A stretch of 64,000 bases of DNA from Rhizobium sp. S152 (GCF_030380735.1 NZ_JAUDRZ010000003.1:1-64000), one strand, 5' to 3'; shown: positions 1 to 8,809, counted from the stretch's first letter. Numbers and translations are program-made. Notes: generated by a model not told the origin, from the sequence alone.

Positions 1-7
1 AACATCG

Positions 8-34
8 GGCCGCGAAAGCGGCCTTTTGCTTTTT
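8..34 (+). terminator. Rho-independent terminator of an upstream gene
   Basis: A GGCCGC stem at 8-13, a GAAA tetraloop and GCGGCC at 18-23 are followed by TTTT and, after GC, five more T. This is a compact intrinsic terminator reading rightward. The gene it ends lies left of the window, possibly the 5S end of an rRNA operon (inference from the following tRNA-fMet). Confidence 0.65.
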
Positions 35-101
35 GCTGGTTCGAACATACAGAATGAAACTTCGACGCACCTGATCTATAATGGTGCGTCCCTTACAGGA
101 A

Positions 102-183
102 CAAAACCCAATAGGGTTTTGCTCCGGCAGTACCGGTAAACCCAAAGGGTTTACTCGGACGCGATAAAACCCGAAGGGTTTTA
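102..183. repeat. Three tandem small hairpins before tRNA-fMet
   Basis: Three perfect 8-bp hairpins with the same core occur in 82 bases. They are CAAAACCC/GGGTTTTG at 102-121, GTAAACCC/GGGTTTAC at 136-154 and TAAAACCC/GGGTTTTA at 165-183, with loops of 3-4 bases. The shared AAACCC-loop-GGGTTT core and regular spacing look like a repeated element. The last one ends seven bases before the tRNA. They may be processing signals or remnants of a repeat family. Confidence 0.75.
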
Positions 184-189
184 CGCTGG

Positions 190-266
<77 letters not shown>

Positions 267-296
267 ACGGCACCTGTACATTTCCTCTTCGTGAAA

Positions 297-316
297 CCCT
301 GAGTAAACTCTCAGGG
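297..316. other. Stem-loop downstream of tRNA-fMet
   Basis: CCCTGAG (297-303) and CTCAGGG (310-316) pair perfectly around a 6-base loop. No T-run follows, so it may be a processing or 3'-end structure rather than an intrinsic terminator. The rest of 267-462 holds no gene that I can support. Confidence 0.4.
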
Positions 317-462
317 CGCGTTCGCTTCTCGTTTCCGTATTGATTCGCGAGAAAATCGAAGTCAATTAGACGGCCCCGGGCGATAGATGCTAGCCCAGTC
401 GGCTCATACTTGAGCATGCTTCTCAGCTGAGGTCTTTCCGATGACGGCTCGCAAACGACACC

Positions 463-1209
463 TTATGAGAAGTTCTCGAGCACGGCCATAAACGTATGCC
501 GGTCACCCTGTCCCTCCGTCAGGCGCACACGGCCTTCGATGTCCGCGAGATGGTGATCCATCAAGTCCTGCGCTTTGGCGAGGTCCTTTGCCTTCAACGC
601 CTTAACGATCATGCGATGGTGATCCGCGCCGCAATCGTCCTTGCGGTCCTCTTCGTAGAGAGCCATGACGAGGGAAAGGCGCGCAACGATCTTGGAGAGC
701 ATTTCCGTCAACACCGGGTTGCCGGCGAGATCTGCCAGCACGATGTGGAATTTCCCTGACAGAACCGTCTTTGACTTTTCGTCACCGTGGTGATGGATGT
801 GCTCTTCCTCGTGCGTCAACCGCTCCAGTGCATCGAGCTCGTCGGATGTGGCGCGGAGGATGACGAGTTCCAGGAGCATCCGTTCCAGTTTCCGGCGCGC
901 CTCGAACAGGTTTTTGGCCTGCTCGATGCTGGGTTCGGCGACGAAAGTCCCGCGATTCCTCTTGCGCTCCAGAAGATGGTCGCTTTCGAGCACGCCGAGT
1001 GCGCCGCGGACGACTGTGCGGCTGACGCCAAAATGCTCGGCGATCGCCTCTTCAAGGATTTTGGTACCCGGCTTGAGGGCGCCTTCGCCGATCGCCGCTG
1101 CCAGCGTATTGCGAATGCGCTCGGACACATCGTCATTGTCTGCGTTCTCAGCCGCACCGATGGCGGTCGCGGGCGATTTCAGGTTTTGACGGCGGGTTCT
1201 CTTCATCAT
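463..1209 (-). CDS. GntR-family regulator (FadR/FCD type)
   Basis: A transcription factor of 248 aa. Residues about 28-95 form the GntR winged helix (ALKPGTKILEEAIAEHFGVSRTVVRGAL, then a wing with RGTFVAEP). Residues about 100-230 form an all-helical FCD effector domain with histidines suited to metal or carboxylate binding (KFHIVLADLAGNP, DHHRMI). Two ATG codons are adjacent at the start; GGAG sits 3 nt before the first and 6 nt before the second, so the second (1206) may be used. It is last after the binding protein, permease and isomerase genes and probably controls them. The ligand is unknown. Confidence 0.9.
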   Translation of the reverse strand: MMKRTRRQNLKSPATAIGAAENADNDDVSERIRNTLAAAIGEGALKPGTKILEEAIAEHFGVSRTVVRGALGVLESDHLLERKRNRGTFVAEPSIEQAKNLFEARRKLERMLLELVILRATSDELDALERLTHEEEHIHHHGDEKSKTVLSGKFHIVLADLAGNPVLTEMLSKIVARLSLVMALYEEDRKDDCGADHHRMIVKALKAKDLAKAQDLMDHHLADIEGRVRLTEGQGDRHTFMAVLENFS

Positions 1210-1270
1210 CCTCTCCAGGCAATGTCACGGCTTCCGGATCATGCCAAACGCCGTGAATCACACCGATATC

Positions 1271-1309
1271 TGCGCACTGTAATTTTTTCTATAAGAATGT
1301 TTGTGCGCA
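1271..1309. promoter_or_regulatory. Paired TGCGCA sites, possible GntR operator
   Basis: The palindromic hexamer TGCGCA occurs at 1271-1276 and 1304-1309, flanking an AT-rich stretch containing CTATAAG, just upstream of the GntR gene. Short symmetric sites around a promoter would fit autoregulation. The length of the motif makes this weak evidence. Confidence 0.25.
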
Positions 1310-1341
1310 ACTCGATGTTTCCACCATAAGCTGGCGGAGTG

Positions 1342-1359
1342 GGGTGGCTGAAACCACCC
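1342..1359. other. Stem-loop after the isomerase gene
   Basis: GGGTGG (1342-1347) pairs with CCACCC (1354-1359) across a 6-base loop, 13 bases past the stop of the isomerase gene. There is no T-run. It may protect the 3' end of the upstream mRNA and lower read-through into the GntR gene. Confidence 0.35.
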
Positions 1360-1371
1360 TCGTCCAGGCGA

Positions 1372-2502
1372 TCAGGCTGCCTGCTTGTTGGCCGCCGGAT
1401 AGGCTAGGGCAATCCCCTTGTCCTCGCAGATCGTTTCGATGTGACGCGCCGACTGCTTGATGAAGGCGATCGCCTCGTTGAAGCCGTAGGACTGATGCTC
1501 ATAGTTCGGATACCCGTATTGGCTGGCTTCGTAGGCCGCCCAGTCCGGGACCTCGCCGGATGCAACGCGCGTCTCATAGGCATCGACCAGCGTCATGTAG
1601 GCGTCGAGCTCCTCGGCCGTGAGATCGGGATGGCCGGCGCGCCAGATCGGGTCGTCGATCTGGATGCACTGGCGCGGATTGGCCTTGCGCGGCTTGTCGG
1701 CGACGGAGGCGGCGACCTCGAGCGAGAGGTTCAACGCCGGGTTGGCCTCGGCGAGGATCGGCAGGATCGTCTCGAAATCAACGATGCCGCCGCCGACAGG
1801 GCGGGTCTGGAAGTCGAGGCCGCCGGGCGCGCGTCCGACATACGCGTCCTTGATATGCGTCTGGCGGACATAGGGGGCGAGGCGTTTGGCGGCAAAGACC
1901 GGATGCTCGGCGCGCTGCAGCCCATTGGCGGTGTCGAAGACGGCGCCGACGCAATCGGCGCCGACGTTCTCGATCAGCCGCAGGATCTCGAAGGAGGTGA
2001 TTTCGTCATGGGTCTCGATATTCAGATGCGCGCCATGCGCACGGGCAACGGGCGCAAGCTTCTGCAGCACCTTCTCGATGCCAACGAGCTGGTCTTCCCA
2101 GGTGATGTCAGTACGGAAGCGGTCATTGGCGAGACGCCCGCGGTATTCGGACTTGAAGTTGCCGGGCGCGACCCAGAGTTCGAAGCAGCCGATGGCGGCG
2201 CTCGCCTCGATCATCCGCGTGAAGCCGGCAATGATGTCGCCGTCGCCGGCGGCTCTCAGAGCCGGTTCTTCGGCGCTGCAATAGGGGTTGATCTTGCCGA
2301 CGCCGCTTTCGAGATAGAGACCGAGCTCGTCGGCTTTCGCCCTGATGTCACGCAGCTCACCCAAGTCGAGCGTCGGGCTCATGTCCAGCGCGGTGGAGAA
2401 GAAGATGCCTGAAAGGCCGAGCTCCTTGACGTGCTCGAGGCTGCCGAGCGGGCCACGCTTCTTCGATTCCGGCAGTTTGATGTTGTCGATGCCAAGCTTC
2501 AT
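1372..2502 (-). CDS. Sugar phosphate isomerase/epimerase-like TIM barrel protein
   Basis: A 376-aa protein of the xylose-isomerase-like TIM barrel (AP endonuclease 2) superfamily. The metal and substrate positions seen in the family are present: LNIETHDE near residue 160, AVFDTANGL near 190, QTHIKDA near 215 and LSLEVAA near 260. Such enzymes isomerise or epimerise sugars, keto-sugars or inositol derivatives, or cleave related acids. The C-terminal 100 residues are longer than the minimal barrel. It follows the permease gene by 68 nt, so its substrate is probably what the adjacent transporter imports. The exact reaction cannot be told. Confidence 0.8.
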   Translation of the reverse strand: MKLGIDNIKLPESKKRGPLGSLEHVKELGLSGIFFSTALDMSPTLDLGELRDIRAKADELGLYLESGVGKINPYCSAEEPALRAAGDGDIIAGFTRMIEASAAIGCFELWVAPGNFKSEYRGRLANDRFRTDITWEDQLVGIEKVLQKLAPVARAHGAHLNIETHDEITSFEILRLIENVGADCVGAVFDTANGLQRAEHPVFAAKRLAPYVRQTHIKDAYVGRAPGGLDFQTRPVGGGIVDFETILPILAEANPALNLSLEVAASVADKPRKANPRQCIQIDDPIWRAGHPDLTAEELDAYMTLVDAYETRVASGEVPDWAAYEASQYGYPNYEHQSYGFNEAIAFIKQSARHIETICEDKGIALAYPAANKQAA

Positions 2503-2570
2503 GATGTGCTCCTTGTCGTTTCCTGACAGGCCTCGCTGCTGTGGCGAGGCCCTTGGTTATTGGTTGGCCC

Positions 2571-3446
2571 TCACGCGCGTTTCGCGGTGCGGGACTTGTC
2601 GGTGCCACTGCGATATTTCGGCTGGAGGCTCTTTTCGAGATAGTGCTGGCCGATCGACGCCACCGTCGTGATCGCGAGGTACCAGATGGAGGCGACGAAC
2701 AGCAGTTCGATCACCAAGAAGTTGCGGGCGTAGATGACCTGCGCCTGGGTCAGCAAGTCCTGCATGCCGATGACGGAGACGATGGCGCTGGCTTTCAGCA
2801 TGCCGATCGCCTGGTTGCCGGTCGGGGGCACGATAAGGCGCGCCGCCTGCGGCAGGATGACGGTGCGGAATGTTTGCCGGGGCTTCAGTCCGAGTGCTGT
2901 CGCTGCCTCGCGCTGGCCGCGGTCGATGGCAAGCAGGCCGCTGCGGATGATCTCCGACATGTTGGCGGCCTCATGCAGTCCGAGCGCCAGGAAGCCCGCG
3001 AGTGCCGGCGTGACGAGGTCGTTGATCGAGATGCTGTAGTGCCCCACCCCGACCTGCGGAATGAAGAGCGCGATATTGAACCAGAGGAAGATCTGGACGA
3101 TCAGCGGCACGCCGCGAAACCACCAGACGAAGCCTGCGGCAATCGCCTTTAGAACGATGTTCGTCGACGTCGCCATGACGGCGAGCAGGCAGCCGAGGCC
3201 GATGCCGAAGACCATGGCGCCGGCCGTCAGCTCCAGTGTCAGCAGTACGCCGCGCAGGATCTGGGGGTGCACGAGATAGTGCGGGATTTCGGACCATTGC
3301 ACGCTCTGGCTTTGCGCGACGACGCTGCCGAGAAGCACCAGCGCGAGGATCGCGCTGGCACCGGTTGCGAACTGTCCCCACTTGATCGACCGCATGGCCG
3401 GTGGCGGCAGGCTCATTGTCGTTGTCTGTGCGGAGAACAGTGCCAT
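2571..3446 (-). CDS. Amino-acid-type ABC transporter permease (HisM/GlnP family)
   Basis: A membrane subunit of 291 aa for polar amino acid or opine-like uptake. About five to six hydrophobic segments are seen, with the permease-ATPase contact loop EAATALGLKPRQTFRTVILPQA near residues 190-210. The ATG at 3446 follows the binding-protein stop by 5 nt; the open frame upstream overlaps the binding-protein gene and is not used. Only one permease is encoded and no ATPase is near, although this family normally needs both. It may share an ATPase or work as a homodimer with an ATPase encoded elsewhere. Confidence 0.85.
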   Translation of the reverse strand: MALFSAQTTTMSLPPPAMRSIKWGQFATGASAILALVLLGSVVAQSQSVQWSEIPHYLVHPQILRGVLLTLELTAGAMVFGIGLGCLLAVMATSTNIVLKAIAAGFVWWFRGVPLIVQIFLWFNIALFIPQVGVGHYSISINDLVTPALAGFLALGLHEAANMSEIIRSGLLAIDRGQREAATALGLKPRQTFRTVILPQAARLIVPPTGNQAIGMLKASAIVSVIGMQDLLTQAQVIYARNFLVIELLFVASIWYLAITTVASIGQHYLEKSLQPKYRSGTDKSRTAKRA

Positions 3447-3451
3447 TGGGT

Positions 3452-4381
3452 TCACTCCGCGGGCATGCTGGTGGCGTCGTTGACCTTGACGCTCTTCACC
3501 GCGAGCGGGCCGAGGCTCCACTTTTTCATGATCGTCTCGTAGGCGCCGCTGTCCACCATCTGCTGCAGGGCGGCGACGACGGTGTCGCGGAGCTCCGGAT
3601 TGTCCTTCGATATCAGCATGCCGAGGTAGCCGACGGCGAGACGGATTTCCGGAAGCGCCTGCAAGCCCTTGCCGTTGCCGGTCTGGTGCTCGGTTGTGTA
3701 GACGCTGGTCGCATAGCCGTTGACGGTGGCATCGGCGCGACCGGTGCGCACCGCCTGCAGCACGTCTGGCATCTTCGGGATCGCCATGATGTCGATCGGC
3801 GTCTTGCACTTTGCGGAGGCCGCCTCGACCATCTTGCCCTGGAAGGTGCCGACGGGAACGGCGACCTTCTTGCCGCAGAGGTCTTCCATGCTCTTGATGC
3901 CGAGCGGGTTGTCCTTGATCGTCATGATTGTAGTGGCATCATACATGTAGTCGATGACATCGACCTGCTTTTCCAGTTCGACGTCGTCGTTGATGCCGGA
4001 GATTGTCATGTCGAAGCGTTTGGAGAGGATGGCGGGAACGATGGCCGCGCCGGCGCCGACATCCGTCATCTGGACATTGAGCCCCAGGATGACACCGAGA
4101 GCTGCGGCGATATCGGCGTCTATGCCGACAAGCTTGCCGTCATCGTCGTGGAAGCTGATCGGCGGGGTCAAGTCGGTCGCGACCTTCAGTACGCCCGATG
4201 CCTTGATGGAAGCCGGAAGGCTGTTCGCCAGCTTCTGCGTCAGCGCCACGCCGGGGAGTTTGGCAACCTCAACCCCTTCCATCTTCTCTGCCGCGCTTTC
4301 TGCAGCATGGGCGGACAGCGCCATGAGAGTGACGAGCGCGGTGGCGATGCCGGCCTTCAGGATTGTCTGCACGTTCTTCAT
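3452..4381 (-). CDS. ABC transporter substrate-binding protein, family 3
   Basis: A periplasmic binding protein of 309 aa. The signal peptide runs to about residue 23 (cleavage after LSAHA). The mature part has the two-lobed family-3 pattern: GVLKVATDLTPPISF, GIDADIAAALG, RFDMTISGINDDVE and VPVGTFQGKM. The ATG at 4381 has an AGGGG ribosome site 6-8 nt upstream; a longer frame to 4435 has no such site. It leads the unit with the permease, the isomerase-like protein and GntR. The ligand is likely an amino acid, amine or sugar-amino acid conjugate (opine-like), inferred only from the isomerase neighbour. Confidence 0.9.
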   Translation of the reverse strand: MKNVQTILKAGIATALVTLMALSAHAAESAAEKMEGVEVAKLPGVALTQKLANSLPASIKASGVLKVATDLTPPISFHDDDGKLVGIDADIAAALGVILGLNVQMTDVGAGAAIVPAILSKRFDMTISGINDDVELEKQVDVIDYMYDATTIMTIKDNPLGIKSMEDLCGKKVAVPVGTFQGKMVEAASAKCKTPIDIMAIPKMPDVLQAVRTGRADATVNGYATSVYTTEHQTGNGKGLQALPEIRLAVGYLGMLISKDNPELRDTVVAALQQMVDSGAYETIMKKWSLGPLAVKSVKVNDATSMPAE

Positions 4382-4756
4382 GGGATCCCCTTTTTCGATT
4401 TTGCATGCATGAATTCTCTGGGATCTTCGAAGCAATCACCGTGCCAGTTTTACTTCCTGTGGCTCAAGAGATTGAATTTGAACGAATAAACTACAGTTTC
4501 CATTTATCCGAATAAAGTTTCGCATATTATTTCGCATGATTGTTCGAAATAGCAATGATTAAAAAATCGCCCTTGCGTCGATTTTCTGGGCGAAAACCGC
4601 CGCAAGCCTCGCCCTTTCCCTCCTCCCTGTTCTTTTCCTGCTGGATGATGGCCGGCGAGATTGCCTGTTTCTCGAATGGCGAGGCGGCTATCAGGCCGAT
4701 AAATGAGCAGAATTCTGCACGACGTTGAGACTTTATGGCAAAACTTTAGACAAAAT

Positions 4757-4782
4757 AAATTCCGAAATAAATGTCGGAATTT
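4757..4782. promoter_or_regulatory. 9-bp inverted repeat, candidate enhancer site
   Basis: AAATTCCGA (4757-4765) and TCGGAATTT (4774-4782) are perfect inverted arms with an 8-base spacer. They lie about 90-115 bases upstream of the sigma-54 promoter. That is the usual place for an enhancer-binding activator site. The element lies in an AT-rich region of 575 bases between divergent operons, which also holds two TTTCGCAT copies 12 bases apart (4518 and 4530). Confidence 0.45.
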
Positions 4783-4871
4783 TGTAATAAGAAACTTGCG
4801 AAACTTTATAATCATAAATATCGGCATATAATCAGATACTTGAATTTTTCTCTGTCGTCATCATTCGAATC

Positions 4872-4887
4872 TGGCACGGCCCTTGCA
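4872..4887 (+). promoter_or_regulatory. Sigma-54 (RpoN) -24/-12 promoter
   Basis: TGGCACGGCCCTTGCA matches the RpoN consensus TGGCACG-N4-TTGCA exactly, with GG at 4873-4874 and GC at 4885-4886 separated by ten bases. Transcription would start near 4898, about 59 bases before the ATG of the ATPase gene. This makes the transporter operon dependent on an enhancer-binding activator, usually responding to nitrogen status or a specific substrate. No such activator gene is in the window. Confidence 0.85.
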
Positions 4888-4906
4888 ATTCCCTTTCCAT
4901 GAACAT

Positions 4907-4922
4907 GCTCCGACGTCGGAGC
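4907..4922. promoter_or_regulatory. 16-base perfect palindrome in the leader
   Basis: GCTCCGACGTCGGAGC is a perfect palindrome directly downstream of the predicted transcription start. It could be a repressor operator or form a hairpin in the leader RNA. Confidence 0.4.
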
Positions 4923-4956
4923 GCTCATTGCCACCACGCAAGATCAGGGAAGCCAC

Positions 4957-6069
4957 ATGCTGGACATCGCAAAGACTACCGATCGCAAGCGGCTCAGTGT
5001 TCGGGGCGTTACCCATAGCTATGGCGGCCAGAATGCCGTTAGTGACATATCCTTCGATATCGAGGCCGGCGAGATCGTTGCGCTCCTGGGGCCGAGTGGC
5101 TGCGGCAAGTCGACGGTGCTGAGGGCGATCGCCGGCCTCATTCAGCCGAAGGCGGGCCGCATCGTGCTCGGCGACGACGACCTTGCCAATGTCTCCGCCC
5201 GCGCACGCGGCATCGGCATGGTCTTCCAGAACTATGCCCTGTTCCCGCATCTGACCGTTGCGGAAAACATCGCCTATCCGCTCGCCTGCCAGAAAGTGCC
5301 GCGTGCGCAACGAAACGCGCGGGTCGAGGAGATGCTCTCGCTCGTCCGCCTCGATGGTTATGGCAACCGCCTGCCGCGTGAGCTCTCGGGTGGGCAGCAG
5401 CAGCGTGTCGCCGTCGCCCGCGCCATTGCAGGTCGTCCGTCGCTGCTGCTTCTCGACGAACCCTTCGGCGCGCTCGACCGGGCGCTACGCTTCGACCTGC
5501 AGGTCGAGCTCCTCCATCTGCAGAAGACGCTCGGCATCACCACGCTGATCGTCACCCACGATCAGGAAGAGGCACAGAGCCTCGCCAGCCGCCTGGTGCT
5601 GATGAACAAGGGCAATGTCGAGCAGATCGACACGCCGATGGCAGTCTACGACCGGCCGAAGACCCTGTTCGTCAATACCTTCATCGGCCAGACAAATGTT
5701 CTCCATGGCACTGTTGCCGAACTCGGCGAAGGCAGCACGGTCATCGCTCTGAAGAGCGGCGAAAACCTCGTCCTGCCGCGCCGCCTGAGCTTCACCACGG
5801 GCTCGGATGTCACCATCACCTTCCGACCCGAAGAGGTCCGCCTGATGACGCAGCCGGGCGTGAACGCGCTTGCGGCGCGCGTCACCGTTTCTGTGCCGCT
5901 CGGCCCGACGCTGATCCACGACCTTGTGCTGAACGACGGAACGGGTCTGCGCGCCTCTGAGGTTCGCGGTCCCGGCACGGCCATTCCCGATATCGGTGCC
6001 CAAGTTTTCGCAGAGATCGACACCCGCAGGTGTCACGCATTTCCGGCCGAACCGGAAAGCATCCAGTGA
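4957..6069 (+). CDS. ABC transporter ATPase, PotA-like
   Basis: The 370-aa nucleotide-binding subunit of a polyamine/iron-type importer. Walker [10 protein letters not shown]-loop QNYALFPH, signature LSGGQQQR, Walker [13 protein letters not shown] and the switch histidine in VTHDQEEA are all intact within the first 230 residues. The C-terminal third (FRPEEVRLM and following) is the TOBE-like regulatory domain of the MalK/PotA group. AGGGAA precedes the ATG. First gene of the sigma-54 operon, followed by binding protein and two permeases. Confidence 0.93.
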   Translation: MLDIAKTTDRKRLSVRGVTHSYGGQNAVSDISFDIEAGEIVALLGPSGCGKSTVLRAIAGLIQPKAGRIVLGDDDLANVSARARGIGMVFQNYALFPHLTVAENIAYPLACQKVPRAQRNARVEEMLSLVRLDGYGNRLPRELSGGQQQRVAVARAIAGRPSLLLLDEPFGALDRALRFDLQVELLHLQKTLGITTLIVTHDQEEAQSLASRLVLMNKGNVEQIDTPMAVYDRPKTLFVNTFIGQTNVLHGTVAELGEGSTVIALKSGENLVLPRRLSFTTGSDVTITFRPEEVRLMTQPGVNALAARVTVSVPLGPTLIHDLVLNDGTGLRASEVRGPGTAIPDIGAQVFAEIDTRRCHAFPAEPESIQ

Positions 6070-6116
6070 ATGCCAACAACGGAATAACATCAACAACAAC
6101 CAACAGAGGTGACAGC

Positions 6117-7160
6117 ATGAACGACTTCAAAATGACCCGCCGCCATTTCGGCCTTCTCGCTGCCGGCGTTGCCGCGGCCTCCGCAATGCCCTTCGCTGCC
6201 CGCGCGGCGGCAGGCGAAACCGCTGTTGCGGCGACCTTTCCGGGCAACTGGGAAGACGGCTACCGCACGGTTCTGTCTCCGCTCGTCAAGGAAGCCGGCT
6301 ACGGCCTGACCATCGCCCCCTCTATGGCGCAGGATCAGCTTGCCAAGGTCATGGCGAGCCCCGGTAACCCACCCTACGACACGCTGCTGATGTCGCCCGG
6401 CCAGATGGCCGTCGCCATCGAGAACGACATCATCCAGAAGATCGATCCAAGCCGCCTGAAGAACTGGGGCATGCTCGATCCGGCCTTCCAGGGCGAGTAC
6501 GGCCCGACCGTGACCATCGAGGTCAACGGCATCGCCTACAATCCCGACCTCGTGCCGCGCCCGAAGGGCTATCGCGATCTGTTCGAGAACAAGGCCTATA
6601 GTGGCCTCGTCTCCTGGACCGGTTTCGGCTCGAACACCGCCGTCATGGCCTATACGGAAATGGCGAAGATCTTCGGCTCGGGTCCGAACGATATGGATGC
6701 GGTCTTCAAGCTGTTCAAGGACCATCCGGAGCATCTGAAGGGCGTGGTCGACAGCACCAACCACCAGATGACGCTGTTCCAGCAGGGCGAAATCGCCGTC
6801 TTCATGTGCTCGACCGGCAATGTCGCCCGCCTGAAGTCGATGGGCCTCAAGGCCGAATATGTCGCTCCGGAAACCGGCGCGCCGGCGGCTCCGGTCAACA
6901 TCCACCTGACCAAGGGTGCGAAGAACCTCGATGCCGCTTACGCCTATATGGACGCCGCCATCTCCAAGGCTGCGCAGGACAAGCTGAAGCTGCCGCCGAC
7001 CGAGATGTTCCCGACCAACAAGGACGTCGGGCTAACCCCCGAGATCGAGGCCTATGTGACGCGCGAGCAGCTCGGCAACATGGTCTATCCGGACTGGGTC
7101 GCCATCAACAAGAACCGCGCCGACTGGATCCGCCAGTTCGACGCTCTCGTTGCAGGCTGA
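6117..7160 (+). CDS. ABC transporter binding protein, PotD/family 1-like, Tat-type signal
   Basis: A periplasmic receptor of 347 aa. The N-terminus has TRRHFGLLAAG followed by a hydrophobic stretch and AAR-A cleavage region, a twin-arginine signal. The mature part reads like polyamine/thiamine/iron-type binding proteins (PPYDTLLMSPGQ, VSWTGFGSNTA, PVNIHLTKGAKNLDAAYAYMD). The ATG at 6117 follows AGAGGTGA; a frame open from 6030 overlaps the ATPase gene. The ligand is not determined; the peptidase-fold gene downstream points to a small amide, peptide or N-methyl compound (inference). Confidence 0.9.
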   Translation: MNDFKMTRRHFGLLAAGVAAASAMPFAARAAAGETAVAATFPGNWEDGYRTVLSPLVKEAGYGLTIAPSMAQDQLAKVMASPGNPPYDTLLMSPGQMAVAIENDIIQKIDPSRLKNWGMLDPAFQGEYGPTVTIEVNGIAYNPDLVPRPKGYRDLFENKAYSGLVSWTGFGSNTAVMAYTEMAKIFGSGPNDMDAVFKLFKDHPEHLKGVVDSTNHQMTLFQQGEIAVFMCSTGNVARLKSMGLKAEYVAPETGAPAAPVNIHLTKGAKNLDAAYAYMDAAISKAAQDKLKLPPTEMFPTNKDVGLTPEIEAYVTREQLGNMVYPDWVAINKNRADWIRQFDALVAG

Positions 7161-7170
7161 GGAGCGCACG

Positions 7171-7998
7171 ATGAAGGCGGGCGGTTATCCATACGTTGTA
7201 CCGATGCTGTTGCTCTCGGTGGCGTTCTTTGCGACGCCGCTCGCCGTTCTCGTCGGTTTCAGCTTCACAGGTCCCGATGGGGCGACGCTGGCCAATTATG
7301 CCAGGTTCTTCGGGGACGCGTTCAATTTTCGCGTCCTCATCAATACCGCACGGCTGGGACTGGAGACGGTTGCCGCCACCACGCTGCTCGGCGTGCCGAT
7401 CGCGCTTCTCTACTGGCACAGCGGCAAGACGGCGCGCCAGGTGATCATCTTCCTGACGCTCATCCCAATGCTGACCAGCAATGTTGTGCGCACCTTCGCC
7501 TGGATCGTCATCCTGGGGCGTCAGGGGCCGATCAGCGAGGCGCTTATGGGGCTCGGCCTGACCGGCAGCCCGATCAGCTTGATGTTCACCGAACTCGGCC
7601 TCGTCATGGCCATGTGCCAGATCGACCTGCCGCTGATCATCCTGCCACTCGTCGCCATCCTGTCCCGTACACCGGTTCAATACACCGAAGCAGCGCAGGT
7701 CTCCGGTGCCGGTCCCTGGCGCATCTTCGTGACCGTGCTCATCCCGCTGATGCTGCCCGGTCTGCTGGCCGGCTGGATCCTGGTCTTTGCCAGCACCAGC
7801 AGCTCCTTCGTCACGCAGGCCGTCATCGGCGGCGCGCGCAACGTCTATGTTCCGCAGCTCATCTATCGCGAGGTCGGCACGCTGTTCGACTGGCCGCTGG
7901 CATCGGCAATCGCCGTCGTGCTGCTGCTTTCCACTGGTTGCCTGCTCGTCGCAATGACCATGATTTCCCGTCACAGGAGACTTGTCGGCCATGGCTGA
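7171..7998 (+). CDS. ABC transporter permease, PotB-like
   Basis: An inner-membrane subunit of 275 aa with about six transmembrane segments. The ATPase-contact loop is EAAQVSGAGPWRIFVTVLIPLMLPG near residues 180-205. GAGGAG ends 6 nt before the ATG at 7171. Gene order ATPase, binding protein, permease, permease matches the PotABCD group. Confidence 0.9.
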   Translation: MKAGGYPYVVPMLLLSVAFFATPLAVLVGFSFTGPDGATLANYARFFGDAFNFRVLINTARLGLETVAATTLLGVPIALLYWHSGKTARQVIIFLTLIPMLTSNVVRTFAWIVILGRQGPISEALMGLGLTGSPISLMFTELGLVMAMCQIDLPLIILPLVAILSRTPVQYTEAAQVSGAGPWRIFVTVLIPLMLPGLLAGWILVFASTSSSFVTQAVIGGARNVYVPQLIYREVGTLFDWPLASAIAVVLLLSTGCLLVAMTMISRHRRLVGHG

Positions 7999-8809
7999 TA
8001 GACGCGAAAACCCCATCCCCGGTCTGCTCTACAAGCTCTTTGTCTTCGGTTTCGGCACCTTTGCCGTGATCTATCTCGTGGCGCCGATCGTCATTGCGCT
8101 GACCATGTCCTTCACCTCGGGCCAGACCCTGAAATACCCACCCCAGGGTTTCTCGCTTCGTTGGTACGAGGCGCTGCTGGATCCCGTTCGCTCCGCGACG
8201 GAACATGCGGCGGCCTTCAACTCGCTGAAGATCGCGGGCCTTGCGGTTCTGGGCTCGCTGCTCTTTGCCGTGCCCGCGACCATCGGCACGAGCCGGATGC
8301 GCAAGGGCACCGTCGGCGCGATCGAACCGCTGCTGCTATCGCCGTTGGTGTTACCAAGCCTTGTCTACGGTCTGGCGGCGCTGATCGTCGCCAATTTCAT
8401 CGGCTTCCAGCCGTCGCTCTGGCTGACCGTCGCCGGCCATGTCGTCGTCTTCGGGCCGCTGATGTACCGCGCCGCGTCCGTCGTCGCGCAAGGACTCAAT
8501 CCGTCGCTCGCCGAGGCATCGACGGTCATGGGCGCATCCTGGTTCACCACGCTTCGCCGCGTGACGCTGCCGCTCCTGATGCCGGGCATTCTCGCCGGCG
8601 CGTTTCTGGTCTTCATCCAGTCGCTGGACAATGTCTCGATCTCGCTCTTCCTCGCCGATGCCGAGACCACCGTCCTGCCGCTGCGCATGTTCGCGCTGAT
8701 CGAGGAATCGCTCGACGTTCGCGTGGCCGCGATCTCCGGCATCCTCATCGGCCTCACCCTCATCGTCATGCTCGTCGCAAGGCGCGTTCTCGCGCCACGG
8801 CAGGCCTGA
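7991..8809 (+). CDS. ABC transporter permease, PotC-like
   Basis: The second permease, 272 aa, six predicted transmembrane segments and the coupling loop EASTVMGASWFTTLRRVTLPLLMPG. Its ATG overlaps the end of the first permease gene by 8 nt, so the two are translationally coupled. A TTG nine bases upstream is too close to GGAGA to be the start. Partner of the preceding permease in a heterodimeric channel. Confidence 0.9.
   Translation: MADRRENPIPGLLYKLFVFGFGTFAVIYLVAPIVIALTMSFTSGQTLKYPPQGFSLRWYEALLDPVRSATEHAAAFNSLKIAGLAVLGSLLFAVPATIGTSRMRKGTVGAIEPLLLSPLVLPSLVYGLAALIVANFIGFQPSLWLTVAGHVVVFGPLMYRAASVVAQGLNPSLAEASTVMGASWFTTLRRVTLPLLMPGILAGAFLVFIQSLDNVSISLFLADAETTVLPLRMFALIEESLDVRVAAISGILIGLTLIVMLVARRVLAPRQA

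Noticed and set aside
2571..3809. 412-aa version of the permease starting at 3809
   Set aside because: The extra 121 residues overlap the binding-protein gene and are low-complexity Arg-rich; the ATG at 3446 gives the normal family length.
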